Shown here piece after piece: positions 24,355 through 33,156 of a DNA stretch of 64,000 nucleotides; within the stretch, counting starts at the first letter, position 1, and each line of letters opens with the position of its first letter. The notes beneath the pieces were generated by a model, which was given only the letters and a program-made list of their open reading frames with translations, had not been told where the DNA came from and ran no database searches. The position numbers were made by a program, and so were the translations under genes. The DNA comes from Microbacterium sp. Lineage in GTDB: Bacteria; Actinomycetota; Actinomycetes; Actinomycetales; Microbacteriaceae. The DNA is taken from NCBI GenBank assembly GCA_017306415.1, contig JAFKIL010000006.1:124001-188000 (forward strand). The letters are read 5' to 3'.

Positions 24355-25020
24355 TCACCTCACCTCGTTCGCGGCGGCGGACGTCGTCGTGGCGCCCTGT
24401 GATTCCGCGCCGTCTGTCCCGGCCGACTCTGCGGGACTCGCGAACATGTCCCACAGGGCCTCGAGTGTTCCGGGCAGATCGATGCGGGGATCGATGGCGA
24501 TTTCCGCCTGCAGACCATCGAACAAGGCGATGAGGATGCGGGCGAAGACCTGAGGATCGATGCGCGGGTCGAACCGCCCCTCCCCCTGTCGCGCCTCGAT
24601 GTCACGTGCGACGTTGGCATGCACGGCGGCGTCCCGCTCCAAGAAGTAGCGGTGACTGGGATGCTTCGGGTCGCTCGCTGCCGCCTCCAGGTTCACGTAC
24701 AGGTGAAGGAGCCCGGGCACCTTCATGCTCTCGTGGGCGATGTATACGGCGCGCGGGTAGTGGGCCTCGTGCGGTGCATCCATCTGCTGATTGACGACAT
24801 CGCGGCGACGGAGCACCTCGGTGAGGAGGTTCTCCTTCGTCTGGAAGTGGTGCAGAAGTCCCGCCTGGGTCATCCCGACCTCTTCGGCGATGTCCTTGAG
24901 CGACGTCGCTCCGAAGCCCTGCCGGCCGATCACGGCGAGCGCGGTGTCGAGCACAAGCTCTCGACTCTGCCTGCCCTGGGCATAGGGCCCGCGCTTGCGG
25001 GCCGAGGAGCGCTCAGTCAT
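24355..25020 (-). CDS. TetR/AcrR-family regulator of the sulfatase operon
   Basis: The protein has 221 residues. The helix-turn-helix lies at about 30-65 (GRQGFGATSLKDIAEEVGMTQAGLLHHFQTKENLL). The C-terminal domain resembles TetR_C_6-like sensors. It is encoded inside the operon, with a one-base overlap (TGATG) with the GH3 gene and directly abutting the sulfatase gene, so it is made with the enzymes and probably feeds back on the operon promoter. The likely operator is the 16-bp palindrome at 32102-32117. Inducer unknown. Confidence 0.88.
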   Translation of the reverse strand: MTERSSARKRGPYAQGRQSRELVLDTALAVIGRQGFGATSLKDIAEEVGMTQAGLLHHFQTKENLLTEVLRRRDVVNQQMDAPHEAHYPRAVYIAHESMKVPGLLHLYVNLEAAASDPKHPSHRYFLERDAAVHANVARDIEARQGEGRFDPRIDPQVFARILIALFDGLQAEIAIDPRIDLPGTLEALWDMFASPAESAGTDGAESQGATTTSAAANEVR

Positions 25021-26873
25021 CAGGTGTCCTTTCCGCCTGCGCCGGCGTCGAAGAGGGGATCGAGGACGTCGCCCGGCACGTCCGGGTGAGACCGGATCAC
25101 CTGCCCGGCGTCTCGCGGCAACTGGAAAGGGAGCTTACCTTCGGGGAGGATCTTTCCGGTCAGCGCGTCGAGCAGCGCATCATCCGACGCCCCGTAGACC
25201 GCGACCAGTGAGGCGACGCTGGCCATCAGCGGCGTGAGGATCGCCGGCCGGTCGAGCTGGACGGCGAGGATGACGGGCGCATCGACCGCGATGCGTTCCA
25301 CGCGCTCGACGACATCGCTCGCGAACTCCAGGCTTCCGGCGTGGAAGCTGGACTCCAACATGTAGTCGTCTCGGGGCTCGAAGGGGGCGTCCAGCCGGAC
25401 GATCGCCACGTCGGCGTCGCCGACGTCGGCGACCGGCGACAGACCGGCTCGGACGATCGCGCGTGCGTCGACGTCTTCGGAGTAGACCCGGAGCCCCTCC
25501 TGCAGCGGAATTCGCGCCGCACCGGGCGGCGCGGCATTCACGAGTAGGGTGGTCGCGCGCGCCTGCGCGGAATGACCGAGGGCCCGGAGCGGCGGCGTCC
25601 CCACGCTATCGACCCCCTCCGATGTGACGTACGGATCGTCGAACAGCCCGAGCTCGAACTTGACCCGCAGGACCCGCGCGACCGACTCATCGATACGCGA
25701 CTCGTCGACCGCTCCGCTCTCGACCAGTCGGATCACCAAGGAGGGGTCGTCCTCACCGCCGAACTGATCACAGCCGGCGTCGAGGATGCGCCGCGCCCTG
25801 TCGAGCGCGGACAGGTGCTCAACCCCCCATGCCCGTGCCGGGAGGGATCTGTCGCCGATCTGCGACCCGGTGACCAGCCCCCAGTCGGTGCTGACGACGC
25901 CGGTGAATCCGAGGCGCTCGCGCAGCAGACCGGTCACGATCTGCCGGCTGAAGGCGAAACCGACGGGTTCCACGGGCTCTCCGTCGAGGACGAGGCCAAC
26001 GGGCATGCCGTAGTAGAGCATCATCGCCGAGACGCCGCGATCTATGACCGCGCGGAACGGCTCCAGGTGGTAGTCGAACATCCCGCCGGGGTAGACCTGC
26101 TCGCGCCCGTAGGGGAAGTGCGGATCCTCGCCATCGAGCTGGGGACCGCCACCGGGGAAGTGCTTCGCCATGCATGCGACGCTCCCGGGTCCGAGTCGAG
26201 GTCCCTCGAATCCATCGATGTAGGCAGCCGCGAGCCGGCGGACCAGCCCGGCGTCCTGCCCGAAGGTGCTGTACTGCCGGGGCCATCGCGGCTCGGTCGC
26301 GAGATCGAGGGTCGGATGCAGGGCGGCGCGAATTCCGACCGCGGCGTATTCCGCCCTCGCCGTGCGCGCGAACTCCCGGACGACGTCGGGGTCGCCGATC
26401 GCACCGAGACCGATCGGCTCCGGCCAGGCGGAGAAGAATCCCGCGTGGAAGGAGGCACCCCAGTTCTCCAGGAAGGAGTGACGCGGGTCGGTCGAGATGG
26501 TTACGGGAATACCGTGCGGCGCCTGTTCGGCCAGTTCCTGGACCTCGTTCACCCAGCGGACCGTGGCCTGGGCGGAGGGCAGCTGATGGACATTGATATG
26601 GGTGACGTGTCGCCCGCCGACGAGCTCGCGGATCCCGGTCCGGTAGTCGCGATCGAGCGGGCCGTCGAGGTCGCCGCTCTCCGGCACGCTGATGATCGAA
26701 TGGAAGAGCAGCCCCGCCTTCTCTCGGAGGGACAGCCGCGGAACGAGGTCGGCAACCCGCTCGTCCGCACTCAGCCGCGGGTCCTCGAACGGGTCCATCC
26801 GGCCGTTCCGATTCAGGTCGCGATATCGCGTCCCGTCGTGGTGCGTCTGGAAGAGGCTCGTGGGCGCGCTCAC
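25020..26873 (-). CDS. Glycoside hydrolase family 3 enzyme
   Basis: The protein has 617 residues from a GTG that overlaps the upstream ATPase stop (GTGA). GH3 features: DLNRNGRMDPFEDP near 19-32, MAKHFPGGGPQLDGED near 235-250, and nucleophile Asp330 in GVVSTDWGLVTG. The C-terminal (alpha/beta)6 domain follows, ending LPEGKLPFQLP. No signal peptide, so it acts inside the cell on imported oligosaccharide. Glycosidases of this family remove terminal beta-glucosyl, xylosyl or related residues. In an operon with a sulfatase and importer it probably handles desulfated sugar. The domain order (no fibronectin-type domain) is shorter than plant-biomass GH3s. Confidence 0.9.
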   Translation of the reverse strand: MSAPTSLFQTHHDGTRYRDLNRNGRMDPFEDPRLSADERVADLVPRLSLREKAGLLFHSIISVPESGDLDGPLDRDYRTGIRELVGGRHVTHINVHQLPSAQATVRWVNEVQELAEQAPHGIPVTISTDPRHSFLENWGASFHAGFFSAWPEPIGLGAIGDPDVVREFARTARAEYAAVGIRAALHPTLDLATEPRWPRQYSTFGQDAGLVRRLAAAYIDGFEGPRLGPGSVACMAKHFPGGGPQLDGEDPHFPYGREQVYPGGMFDYHLEPFRAVIDRGVSAMMLYYGMPVGLVLDGEPVEPVGFAFSRQIVTGLLRERLGFTGVVSTDWGLVTGSQIGDRSLPARAWGVEHLSALDRARRILDAGCDQFGGEDDPSLVIRLVESGAVDESRIDESVARVLRVKFELGLFDDPYVTSEGVDSVGTPPLRALGHSAQARATTLLVNAAPPGAARIPLQEGLRVYSEDVDARAIVRAGLSPVADVGDADVAIVRLDAPFEPRDDYMLESSFHAGSLEFASDVVERVERIAVDAPVILAVQLDRPAILTPLMASVASLVAVYGASDDALLDALTGKILPEGKLPFQLPRDAGQVIRSHPDVPGDVLDPLFDAGAGGKDT

Positions 26874-27718
26874 CTTTCGGGCTCGCTCGCCTCGAGTGCG
26901 AGCTCTCGCCGTGCCGCGCGGCGCGCACGCTGCAGCTCCACGTTCGGCACCGGAGCCGACATGAGCAGTTGTCGCGTGTACTCCTGGCGCGGCGCGGTGG
27001 TCACGGTCGAGGATGATCCTTCTTCGACGATCTCGCCGCGGTAGAGCACGATCACGCGGTGGCTGATGTGACGGACGACGCTGAGATCGTGGGAGATGAA
27101 CAGATATGAGACCCCGGTGCTGTCCTGGATGTCGATGAGCAGCTGCAGGATCCGGGCCTGAGTGGTCAGGTCGAGCGCGGAGACGGGTTCATCGCAGACG
27201 ATGAGGCGCGGATCCAGTGAGAGCGCGCGGGCGATCGCCACGCGCTGGCGCTGGCCTCCGGAGAACTCGCGGGGCCGACGCGAACGCGCATCGGCCGGTA
27301 GGCCGACTTGGTCGAGCAGCGCGCGGACCCGCTGTCGCGCATCCCCCGACGTCCATCCCTGGATCCGCAGCGGCTCGGACAGGATGTCCTCCACCGTCAT
27401 GGCAGGGTTGAGGGAGCTGTACGGGTCCTGGAAGACGACCTGGACGTCCTTGGCTGTGCGTCGCCGCTCCCGTCGCCGCAGCTGCGTGATGTCTCGTCCG
27501 TCAAATGTCACCGTGCCGTGCGAGACCGGCACGAGACCGAGGAGCGCCCGACCGATGGTCGTCTTTCCCGACCCCGACTCGCCGACCAGCCCGACGGTCT
27601 CGCCGGGACGGATGTCGAAGCAGATGTCCTTGAGCGCGTGGAACGTCGTCCTCCCGCGGCCCTTGTAGATCACGTTCAGGTCACGGACGCTCAGCAGCGG
27701 AGCCGCGGGACCGGTCAT
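26870..27718 (-). CDS. Oligopeptide-type ABC importer ATPase (OppF/DppF-like)
   Basis: The protein has 282 residues from ATG 27718, ATGA overlap with the fused permease-ATPase. Walker A GESGSGKTT, Q-loop FQDPYSSLNP, signature EFSGGQRQRVAIARAL, Walker B LIVCDEPVSALD and switch His in SHDLSVV. It belongs to the peptide/nickel importer class, which also carries oligosaccharides. The upstream frame extends further, but the coupled ATG fits the family start (PLLSVRDLNV). Works as the second ATPase of the complex with the fused subunit, in the cytosol at the membrane. Confidence 0.9.
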   Translation of the reverse strand: MTGPAAPLLSVRDLNVIYKGRGRTTFHALKDICFDIRPGETVGLVGESGSGKTTIGRALLGLVPVSHGTVTFDGRDITQLRRRERRRTAKDVQVVFQDPYSSLNPAMTVEDILSEPLRIQGWTSGDARQRVRALLDQVGLPADARSRRPREFSGGQRQRVAIARALSLDPRLIVCDEPVSALDLTTQARILQLLIDIQDSTGVSYLFISHDLSVVRHISHRVIVLYRGEIVEEGSSSTVTTAPRQEYTRQLLMSAPVPNVELQRARRAARRELALEASEPER

Positions 27719-29493
27719 GATGCACCCTCCGTGTGCGCGGCAGGCGCGTCGAGATCCGGTCTGACGTACGCCTCTTCGAGCATCGAGCCGAGCAGCTCTC
27801 TGGTGTACTCGTGTTGCGGGTTCGTCAGGATGTCCTCGACGCGACCGGTCTCGACGATGCGGCCGCGGCTCATTACCGCGACCCGGTCGCAGATGTCCGC
27901 GACGACGCCGAAGTTGTGAGTGATCAGAAGCATCCCCATGCGGAATTCGCTCTGCAGATCGCGCAGCAGATCGAGGACCTCGGCCTGGACGGTCACGTCC
28001 AACGCCGTGGTGGGTTCGTCGGCGATGATCAGGCGCGGGTCGCACGAGACGGCTCCGGCGATGAGGACCCGTTGCGCCATCCCCCCGGAGATCTCGTGCG
28101 GATAGGAGCGGAAGGTCGCCGCCGGGTCCGGCAGCCCGACGCGGGCGAGCAGGGCGAGGGCGCGGTGCTTCGCCTCCCGTCTGCTGACGCCGAGGCACGC
28201 TCGAATCGGAACCGTGAGCTGCTGACCGATCGTGAAGGAGGGGTCTAGATTGCTCATGGGCTCCTGCGGGACGTACGCGATGCCGGTGCCGCGCAGCGCG
28301 CTGCGCTCGGCGCGGGTGGCGGTGGTCAGTTCCACGCCGGAGAAGCGGATGCTGCCGCCTGTGACCGCCCCGCCCGCTGCGAGCAGGCCGAGCACCGCGA
28401 ACGCGGTCTGACTCTTGCCCGATCCCGACTCCCCCACGAGGCCGAGAACTTCCCCCTCGGCGACCTCGAGGGAGACGTCCTCGACGACGATCTTCGTCGA
28501 CTCGCCCAGGCCGTATCCGACGCGGAGGTCGCGCACCGTCAGCAGGGCCCGCGCATCGTCCGCGACGCCCTGAACCGGCGCGGCATGCGCCGACCGCTCC
28601 ACTCGGGTGTTAGCCCGACGGCGAACGACGACGTCTCGGTCTTCCAGGGCGTCGCGGATGGCACCGCCGAGGAGCATGAGGGCGACGATCACGAGACCGA
28701 CCACGAGGCTCGGCCAGAAGATCAGGAGCGGCGCGCTGTAGATCCGTCGGAACGCGTCATTGAGCATGCCGCCCCACGAGGGGACATTGCTGCTGATGAT
28801 CCCGAGGAACTCGAGCCCGGCCTGCACGGCGATGGCGATACTCGCGAGACGTGCGCAGGCGATCACGACGGGAGCGCGGACCACCCACATCACGTGGCGG
28901 CCGATGATGCGCGCATCCCCCAACCCAGACACCCGCGCGGCGTCGACGTACAACTCGTTGCGGACCGATTGCACGGCTGCGCGCACGATCCGGAAGACGC
29001 CGGGCGCGAGCAGGACGCCGAAGATCGCCATCGATATCCACACCGATGGGCCGACCACGGCGCGCACCGCGATGAGGAGAACGATGCCCGGCAGTGCCAT
29101 GTTGAGGTTGGTCACCCAACTGGCGACGGCGTCGAACCAGCCGCCGTAGTAGCCGGCCACCAGGCCGCTCGGGAGACCGACCACCACGGCGACGCCGGTG
29201 GCGAGCGCGGCACCGAGCAGTGCGATCTGCGATCCCCAGACCAGCCGACTGAGCACGTCCCGGCCGGAGGCGTCCGTCCCGAGCAGGTGGCCGTGGCCCG
29301 GCGGAAGCAGGGAGTCGCGCAGGCTGACGAGGTTGGGGTCGTGCAGGGGGAGGACGGGCGCAAGGACGGCCGCGAGGATCGCGATGAGCAGGATGGCGAT
29401 GCTCACGACCCCGAGCGGATTGCGCAGCAGCCGCTGAACCACGCCGCGGCGTGCAGCGGGGACCTCCACGGCGGACAGGTCGGCGACGGTCAT
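27715..29493 (-). CDS. Fused ABC importer permease (DppC-like) and ATPase (DppD-like)
   Basis: The protein has 592 residues. The N-terminal half (about 1-290) is a DppC-type permease with helices VVSIAILLIAILAAVLAPV and others, a GTDASGRDVLSRLVWGSQ motif, and the EAA loop near SGLGDARIIGRHVMW. The C-terminal half (from about 315) is a full ATPase: GESGSGKSQTAF, PQEPMSNLDP, SGGMAQRVLIAGA and LIIADEPTTALD. No stop or frameshift between the halves; the fusion occurs in other actinobacteria. ATGA overlaps at both ends. Forms the transmembrane pore with the DppB-like subunit and the ATPase pair with the OppF-like subunit. Confidence 0.9.
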   Translation of the reverse strand: MTVADLSAVEVPAARRGVVQRLLRNPLGVVSIAILLIAILAAVLAPVLPLHDPNLVSLRDSLLPPGHGHLLGTDASGRDVLSRLVWGSQIALLGAALATGVAVVVGLPSGLVAGYYGGWFDAVASWVTNLNMALPGIVLLIAVRAVVGPSVWISMAIFGVLLAPGVFRIVRAAVQSVRNELYVDAARVSGLGDARIIGRHVMWVVRAPVVIACARLASIAIAVQAGLEFLGIISSNVPSWGGMLNDAFRRIYSAPLLIFWPSLVVGLVIVALMLLGGAIRDALEDRDVVVRRRANTRVERSAHAAPVQGVADDARALLTVRDLRVGYGLGESTKIVVEDVSLEVAEGEVLGLVGESGSGKSQTAFAVLGLLAAGGAVTGGSIRFSGVELTTATRAERSALRGTGIAYVPQEPMSNLDPSFTIGQQLTVPIRACLGVSRREAKHRALALLARVGLPDPAATFRSYPHEISGGMAQRVLIAGAVSCDPRLIIADEPTTALDVTVQAEVLDLLRDLQSEFRMGMLLITHNFGVVADICDRVAVMSRGRIVETGRVEDILTNPQHEYTRELLGSMLEEAYVRPDLDAPAAHTEGAS

Positions 29494-30434
29494 GACAGAC
29501 GCACCTTTGGGTTGAGCCACGCGACAGCGAGGTCGACGAGGAGGTTGACGATGACGACGATGAGGACGTATGCCAGGACCGTCCCGAGGATGATGGGCAG
29601 GTCCGCGCGGGCGGTCGCCTCGATCGCGAGGCTCCCGAGCCCCGGGAGCGCGAAGATCTGCTCGACGACGACCGCGCCGCCCAGGATCCCGACCACCTGG
29701 ATCGCGAGGGCGGTGAGCCCGGTGGTGGAGGCGTTGCGCAGCACGTTGACGAGGATGATCCGCTTCTCGGACAGTCCACGGCTGCGCAGCGTGCGGACGA
29801 AGTCGCGGTCGAGGGTGGCGATCGTCGCACTGCGCACCTGCTGCGCCACACCGGCGATGCCGACGATCGTCAGCGCCACGACGGGAAGGATCAGGCTGCG
29901 GGCCCAGTCCACCGGGGAATCGGCCAACGGCGTATAGCCGGTCGGCGGAAGGAGCTTCCATTGGACGGCGACGACGGTGACGAGGAAGAGCGCGATGATG
30001 AAGGCCGGCAGGGCATCTCCCACGGTGGTCGCGATCTGAAGGATCCGGTCGAGCCATCCGCGACGCACGGCGGCGAGGACGCCCACCGCGAATCCGATGA
30101 GACCGCTGAACACGGTGACGAGCAGCACGAGACTCACAGTCACCGGGATTCTCGCCGCGATCACATCCCACACCGGCTGGCTGGTGAAATACGACGTACC
30201 GAGGTCACCGGTGAACACATGCCCCAGCCAGTGGGCGTACTGAACCAGGACGGGCTGATTCAATCCCAGCTGCTCGGTCAGCTTGACGATCTGCTGCTCG
30301 GAAGCGTTCTCGCCGAGGATGTTGCGAGCCACGTCGCCGAACGCCGGCGACAGCAGCACATAGACCAGGAGCGACGCCGCGAACAGCAGTATCACCGCGG
30401 AACCGACGCGCCTCAGAACGAATCTCATCTTCAC
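29490..30434 (-). CDS. ABC importer permease (DppB-like)
   Basis: The protein has 314 residues. Hydrophobic first helix VILLFAASLLVYVLLSPAFGDVA, then the long periplasmic loop typical of DppB/OppB (NILGENASEQQIVKLTEQLGLNQP), and about five further helices. The cytoplasmic EAA-type loop is RTLRSRGLSEKRIILVNVLRN. Pairs with the fused DppC-DppD protein encoded next (ATGA overlap). Encoded 54 bp after the substrate-binding protein gene. Confidence 0.9.
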   Translation of the reverse strand: MKMRFVLRRVGSAVILLFAASLLVYVLLSPAFGDVARNILGENASEQQIVKLTEQLGLNQPVLVQYAHWLGHVFTGDLGTSYFTSQPVWDVIAARIPVTVSLVLLVTVFSGLIGFAVGVLAAVRRGWLDRILQIATTVGDALPAFIIALFLVTVVAVQWKLLPPTGYTPLADSPVDWARSLILPVVALTIVGIAGVAQQVRSATIATLDRDFVRTLRSRGLSEKRIILVNVLRNASTTGLTALAIQVVGILGGAVVVEQIFALPGLGSLAIEATARADLPIILGTVLAYVLIVVIVNLLVDLAVAWLNPKVRLS

Positions 30435-30488
30435 CTCCCGTCATGCGTGGAGCCCCGACGCAGGGGCGCCGGGGCTCCACGGATCGAA

Positions 30489-32030
30489 CTAGCCCTTGGC
30501 CGGCGTGTAGTTGTAGATCGACGGAACGACCTGTTGCGCCTGCGGCTTGACATCGACCTTCTTGTCCCAGAAGAGCCCCTGAACGGGCCGCATGACTGGT
30601 GCGAACCAGTACTGGTCGACGATGAACTTGTTGATCTCCTGTGCGAGCTCCACCTGCTTCTTCGCGCTTGCCGTCGGATACTGCGCGATCAGCGCATCCA
30701 GCTTGGGGCTCTCCGAGTGGAAGGGGTTCCACGGCGCGGTGGGAGAGAGCATGAACTGGATATGCGACCAGTCGTTTCCCTGGGCAAGTGACATGTACGC
30801 GAGGGGGACATCCCCGCGCTGCATCGAGGGCACCGCCTCCCCGGGGCCCCACTGCGTGCGCTTCACTGTGACGCCGATGTTCGCCCAGTCCTGGAAGATC
30901 GCGTCGTACACGAGCGGGTCGAACACGCCGCTGGTGTGGAACTCGAAGGTGAGGTGGGAGGCGCCCGCCTCGGCCAGCAGCTGCTTCGCCTTCTTTGGAT
31001 CGTAGCCATAGGCGTCTTCCAGGCTCGGAATGAACCCCCCCGTGTCCGGACCGAACGTCTGCGACGTCCGCTCGCCGCGGCCGAGCGCGACCTTCTTGAT
31101 GAGCGCGTCACGGTCGATGGCCAGGGACAGCGCCTCGCGCACGCGGACATCCTTGAGCTGCGGGACCATTTTGCCGTCGCGGTCGAAGAAGAGGATTCCC
31201 TCGAACCCGGTGGTGTAAGGCGTGGTCAGGAAGCCCGCGGACTTCGCCTCGACCGAGTTCGCGGGGCGGTTGAAGTACGCGACATCCACCTGGCCCGCCA
31301 GTAGCGCATTCAGGCGTGCGGACTCGTCCGTCATGATCCGGAACTCGATCCGGTCATACGGCAGCCGGTCTCCCCAGTACTTCTTGTTCCTGTCGTAGAC
31401 GATCGTGGAACCGGGCACCGAGTCGGCCTTGTCCAGGACATACGGACCCGTGCCGTCGGGCTGCGTGGTGATCTCCTTGGTGCCGAGCGCCTTCGGGCTG
31501 CCCATGTAGCCGGCGGCGCTCGACAGGGAGGTCTCGAGTGCAGGATCGGGCTGGCTCAGGTGCAGGACCACGGTGTGCGTGTCAGGCGTGTCGACCGAGG
31601 TGACGCTGCGCAGCGTATTCACCAGCGGACCGTTCGCCGACTTGAAGTGCTCGATGTTCGCCTTCACCGCGGCCGCGTCGAATGTTGCGCCGTCGGTGAA
31701 CGTCACGCCGGAGCGGAGCTTCAGGGTGAGGGCGCGACGATCGGTGTCCCATTTCCAGCTCGTGGCGAGCATGGGCGAGAGGCTGCCGTCCGGGTCGCGC
31801 TTGATCAGCGTGTCGTACACCGCCTGGTACAGCGGGGCGTAGTGGCCCTCGTTGGCCTGGGCGGGGTCGTAACTGGTCGGCTCGATGATCGAGGTGAGTG
31901 TGAGCAGAGGCGCCGTGGCAGGTCCGCCGCCGGTCGGCGTGGTGGAACCACCGCCCGAACAGGCGCTGAGCGCGAGGGTGGCGGCGACCAACCCGGCCGC
32001 AGCGATGGTGAGTGAACGTCGTGATCGCAA
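30489..32030 (-). CDS. Substrate-binding lipoprotein of the peptide/sugar ABC importer (SBP_bac_5)
   Basis: The protein has 513 residues if started at TTG 32030, which follows GGGAG and places a normal lipoprotein signal (RSRRSLTIAAAGLV, lipobox LSAC) at the N-terminus; a TTG at 32096 would add an unlikely 22-residue leader. Family 5 solute-binding motifs: EPTSYDPAQANEGHYAPLYQAVYDTL, LKLRSGVTFTDGATFDAAAVKANIEHF, and VREALSLAIDRDALI. Anchored outside the membrane, it captures the substrate for the importer. First gene of the eight-gene operon ending with the FGE. The family carries peptides, but sugar and glycoside carriers are known, which fits the context better. Confidence 0.88.
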   Translation of the reverse strand: MRSRRSLTIAAAGLVAATLALSACSGGGSTTPTGGGPATAPLLTLTSIIEPTSYDPAQANEGHYAPLYQAVYDTLIKRDPDGSLSPMLATSWKWDTDRRALTLKLRSGVTFTDGATFDAAAVKANIEHFKSANGPLVNTLRSVTSVDTPDTHTVVLHLSQPDPALETSLSSAAGYMGSPKALGTKEITTQPDGTGPYVLDKADSVPGSTIVYDRNKKYWGDRLPYDRIEFRIMTDESARLNALLAGQVDVAYFNRPANSVEAKSAGFLTTPYTTGFEGILFFDRDGKMVPQLKDVRVREALSLAIDRDALIKKVALGRGERTSQTFGPDTGGFIPSLEDAYGYDPKKAKQLLAEAGASHLTFEFHTSGVFDPLVYDAIFQDWANIGVTVKRTQWGPGEAVPSMQRGDVPLAYMSLAQGNDWSHIQFMLSPTAPWNPFHSESPKLDALIAQYPTASAKKQVELAQEINKFIVDQYWFAPVMRPVQGLFWDKKVDVKPQAQQVVPSIYNYTPAKG

Positions 32031-32101
32031 GGTGGGCTCCCATACATCGTCGTGAAGGTATCGCTTCGTCTTCGAATCGACATGACCGCCCCCCAAGACT
32101 A

Positions 32102-32117
32102 AACACTGTTCAGTGTT
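32102..32117. promoter_or_regulatory. Operator palindrome at the sulfatase-operon promoter
   Basis: AACACTG-TT-CAGTGTT is a perfect dyad with 7-bp arms, 71 bp upstream of the substrate-binding protein start. The form is typical of TetR-family operators; the TetR encoded at 24355-25020 is the natural candidate. Confidence 0.7.
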
Positions 32118-32174
32118 CGCGCAACCCTGGTCACTCGTGACGCGCCGAACGGCCCCGACTCGAGGCCAGGCAGA

Positions 32175-32203
32175 GGTGGACCCCGCCGCAGGCGGAGCCC
32201 ACC
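32175..32203. terminator. GC hairpin after the PaaX-like gene
   Basis: GGTGG, CCGCC, loop GCA, GGCGG and CCACC give a nested stem between the PaaX-like stop (32254) and the next operon promoter. No T-run, so moderate support. Confidence 0.4.
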
Positions 32204-32253
32204 CGCGGACACTCCCGCGAATCGCGTCGGTCAGTCGGTCCGGCGGTTCTCCG

Positions 32254-33105
32254 TCAGCGGCGGATCGCCGCGAAGAAGCGATCGTGCGCCGACCGCATGA
32301 ACTCGTCGCGCCGTGACCGGTAGATCTGTGTGGAGAGCTCCGCCGGCCAGTCGTCGCCGAGATAGTCCGACGGCAACCGCGGGTCAGTCCGGACGAGCGC
32401 GTACCAGTCCGCCCCGAGGAGCATCAGACGGGCGAGGTCGGTCAGGTCGTCCATGTCGGTCGCATCCGGTCCCCACAGACCGGCGAAGGTCTCATGGGCC
32501 GACCGAGCGTTCTCGATATCCCACGTGCGCGCCGCTGTCCCGGCGAGCGAGTAGCGCGCCAGATCCTGCGCTCGGAAGGCGATGACGCTCGAACCGACGA
32601 GCTCCTCCGCCATCGGGTCCAGCGCCGCGTCGAGGTCGGCTTCACCCGGGGCCACCCACAGACCGTCACGGACGGGGACGAAACCCTCCCAGGTGAGTGC
32701 TGCGCGAAGTCGCTGTCGGGCCGCGCGATGGTTCTCCGGTACCGAGAAGGTCACGAGCGTCCAACCGGAGCCGTTCGGAGCGAACGGTCTGGGGGCATCC
32801 ATCCGGTTCTGGATGGCGCGCAGTGTGTCGTCCCCCGGGCCGGTGAGCGAGTATTCCACGCCCCGCGACCCGCGCATCCGCGAGAGATACCCTTCGACGA
32901 CGAGTCGATCGAGCTTCGCCCTCGTTGTCGCAGGATGCACCCCCGCCTCGCCCAGCACAGCGATGTACGTGGACGCCCGAAGCGGAGTACGCACGCCCAT
33001 CAGTCGCTGCTCTGCGAGGGCCGCGAACAGGAGTTGCTTGGGGCTGCGCGAGCCGAGCGGGTCCGCCACGTCCGTCCTCACCGGTTGGTTGATCACACCT
33101 ATCAT
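32254..33105 (-). CDS. PaaX-like transcriptional repressor
   Basis: The protein has 283 residues. The N-terminal winged helix (SPKQLLFAALAEQ, then GEAGVHPATTRAKLDRLVVEGYLSRMRGSRGVEYSLT) and the long C-terminal region (GSGWTLVTFSVPENHRAARQRLRAAL, GLWVAP) follow the PaaX pattern. PaaX members repress aromatic catabolism genes and respond to CoA thioesters. Here it is the last gene of the ribose-type ABC / DUF3237 / esterase cluster, 51 bp after the esterase stop, and may control it. It is not linked to phenylacetate genes in this window, so the ligand is open. Confidence 0.85.
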   Translation of the reverse strand: MIGVINQPVRTDVADPLGSRSPKQLLFAALAEQRLMGVRTPLRASTYIAVLGEAGVHPATTRAKLDRLVVEGYLSRMRGSRGVEYSLTGPGDDTLRAIQNRMDAPRPFAPNGSGWTLVTFSVPENHRAARQRLRAALTWEGFVPVRDGLWVAPGEADLDAALDPMAEELVGSSVIAFRAQDLARYSLAGTAARTWDIENARSAHETFAGLWGPDATDMDDLTDLARLMLLGADWYALVRTDPRLPSDYLGDDWPAELSTQIYRSRRDEFMRSAHDRFFAAIRR

Positions 33106-33156
33106 CGCGGGAAGCGACTCATTCCTGCAGAGCCGACGCGCCGCACCCGCCGATCA

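Noticed and set aside
21251-24402. Very long plus-strand open frames across the FGE and sulfatase genes
   Set aside because: They are Arg/Pro/His-rich antisense shadows typical of GC-rich DNA, while the minus strand carries complete FGE and sulfatase motifs.
27715-29493. Missing stop or sequencing error joining permease and ATPase genes
   Set aside because: The linker is in frame and of normal composition, and such permease-ATPase fusions are known in actinobacteria.
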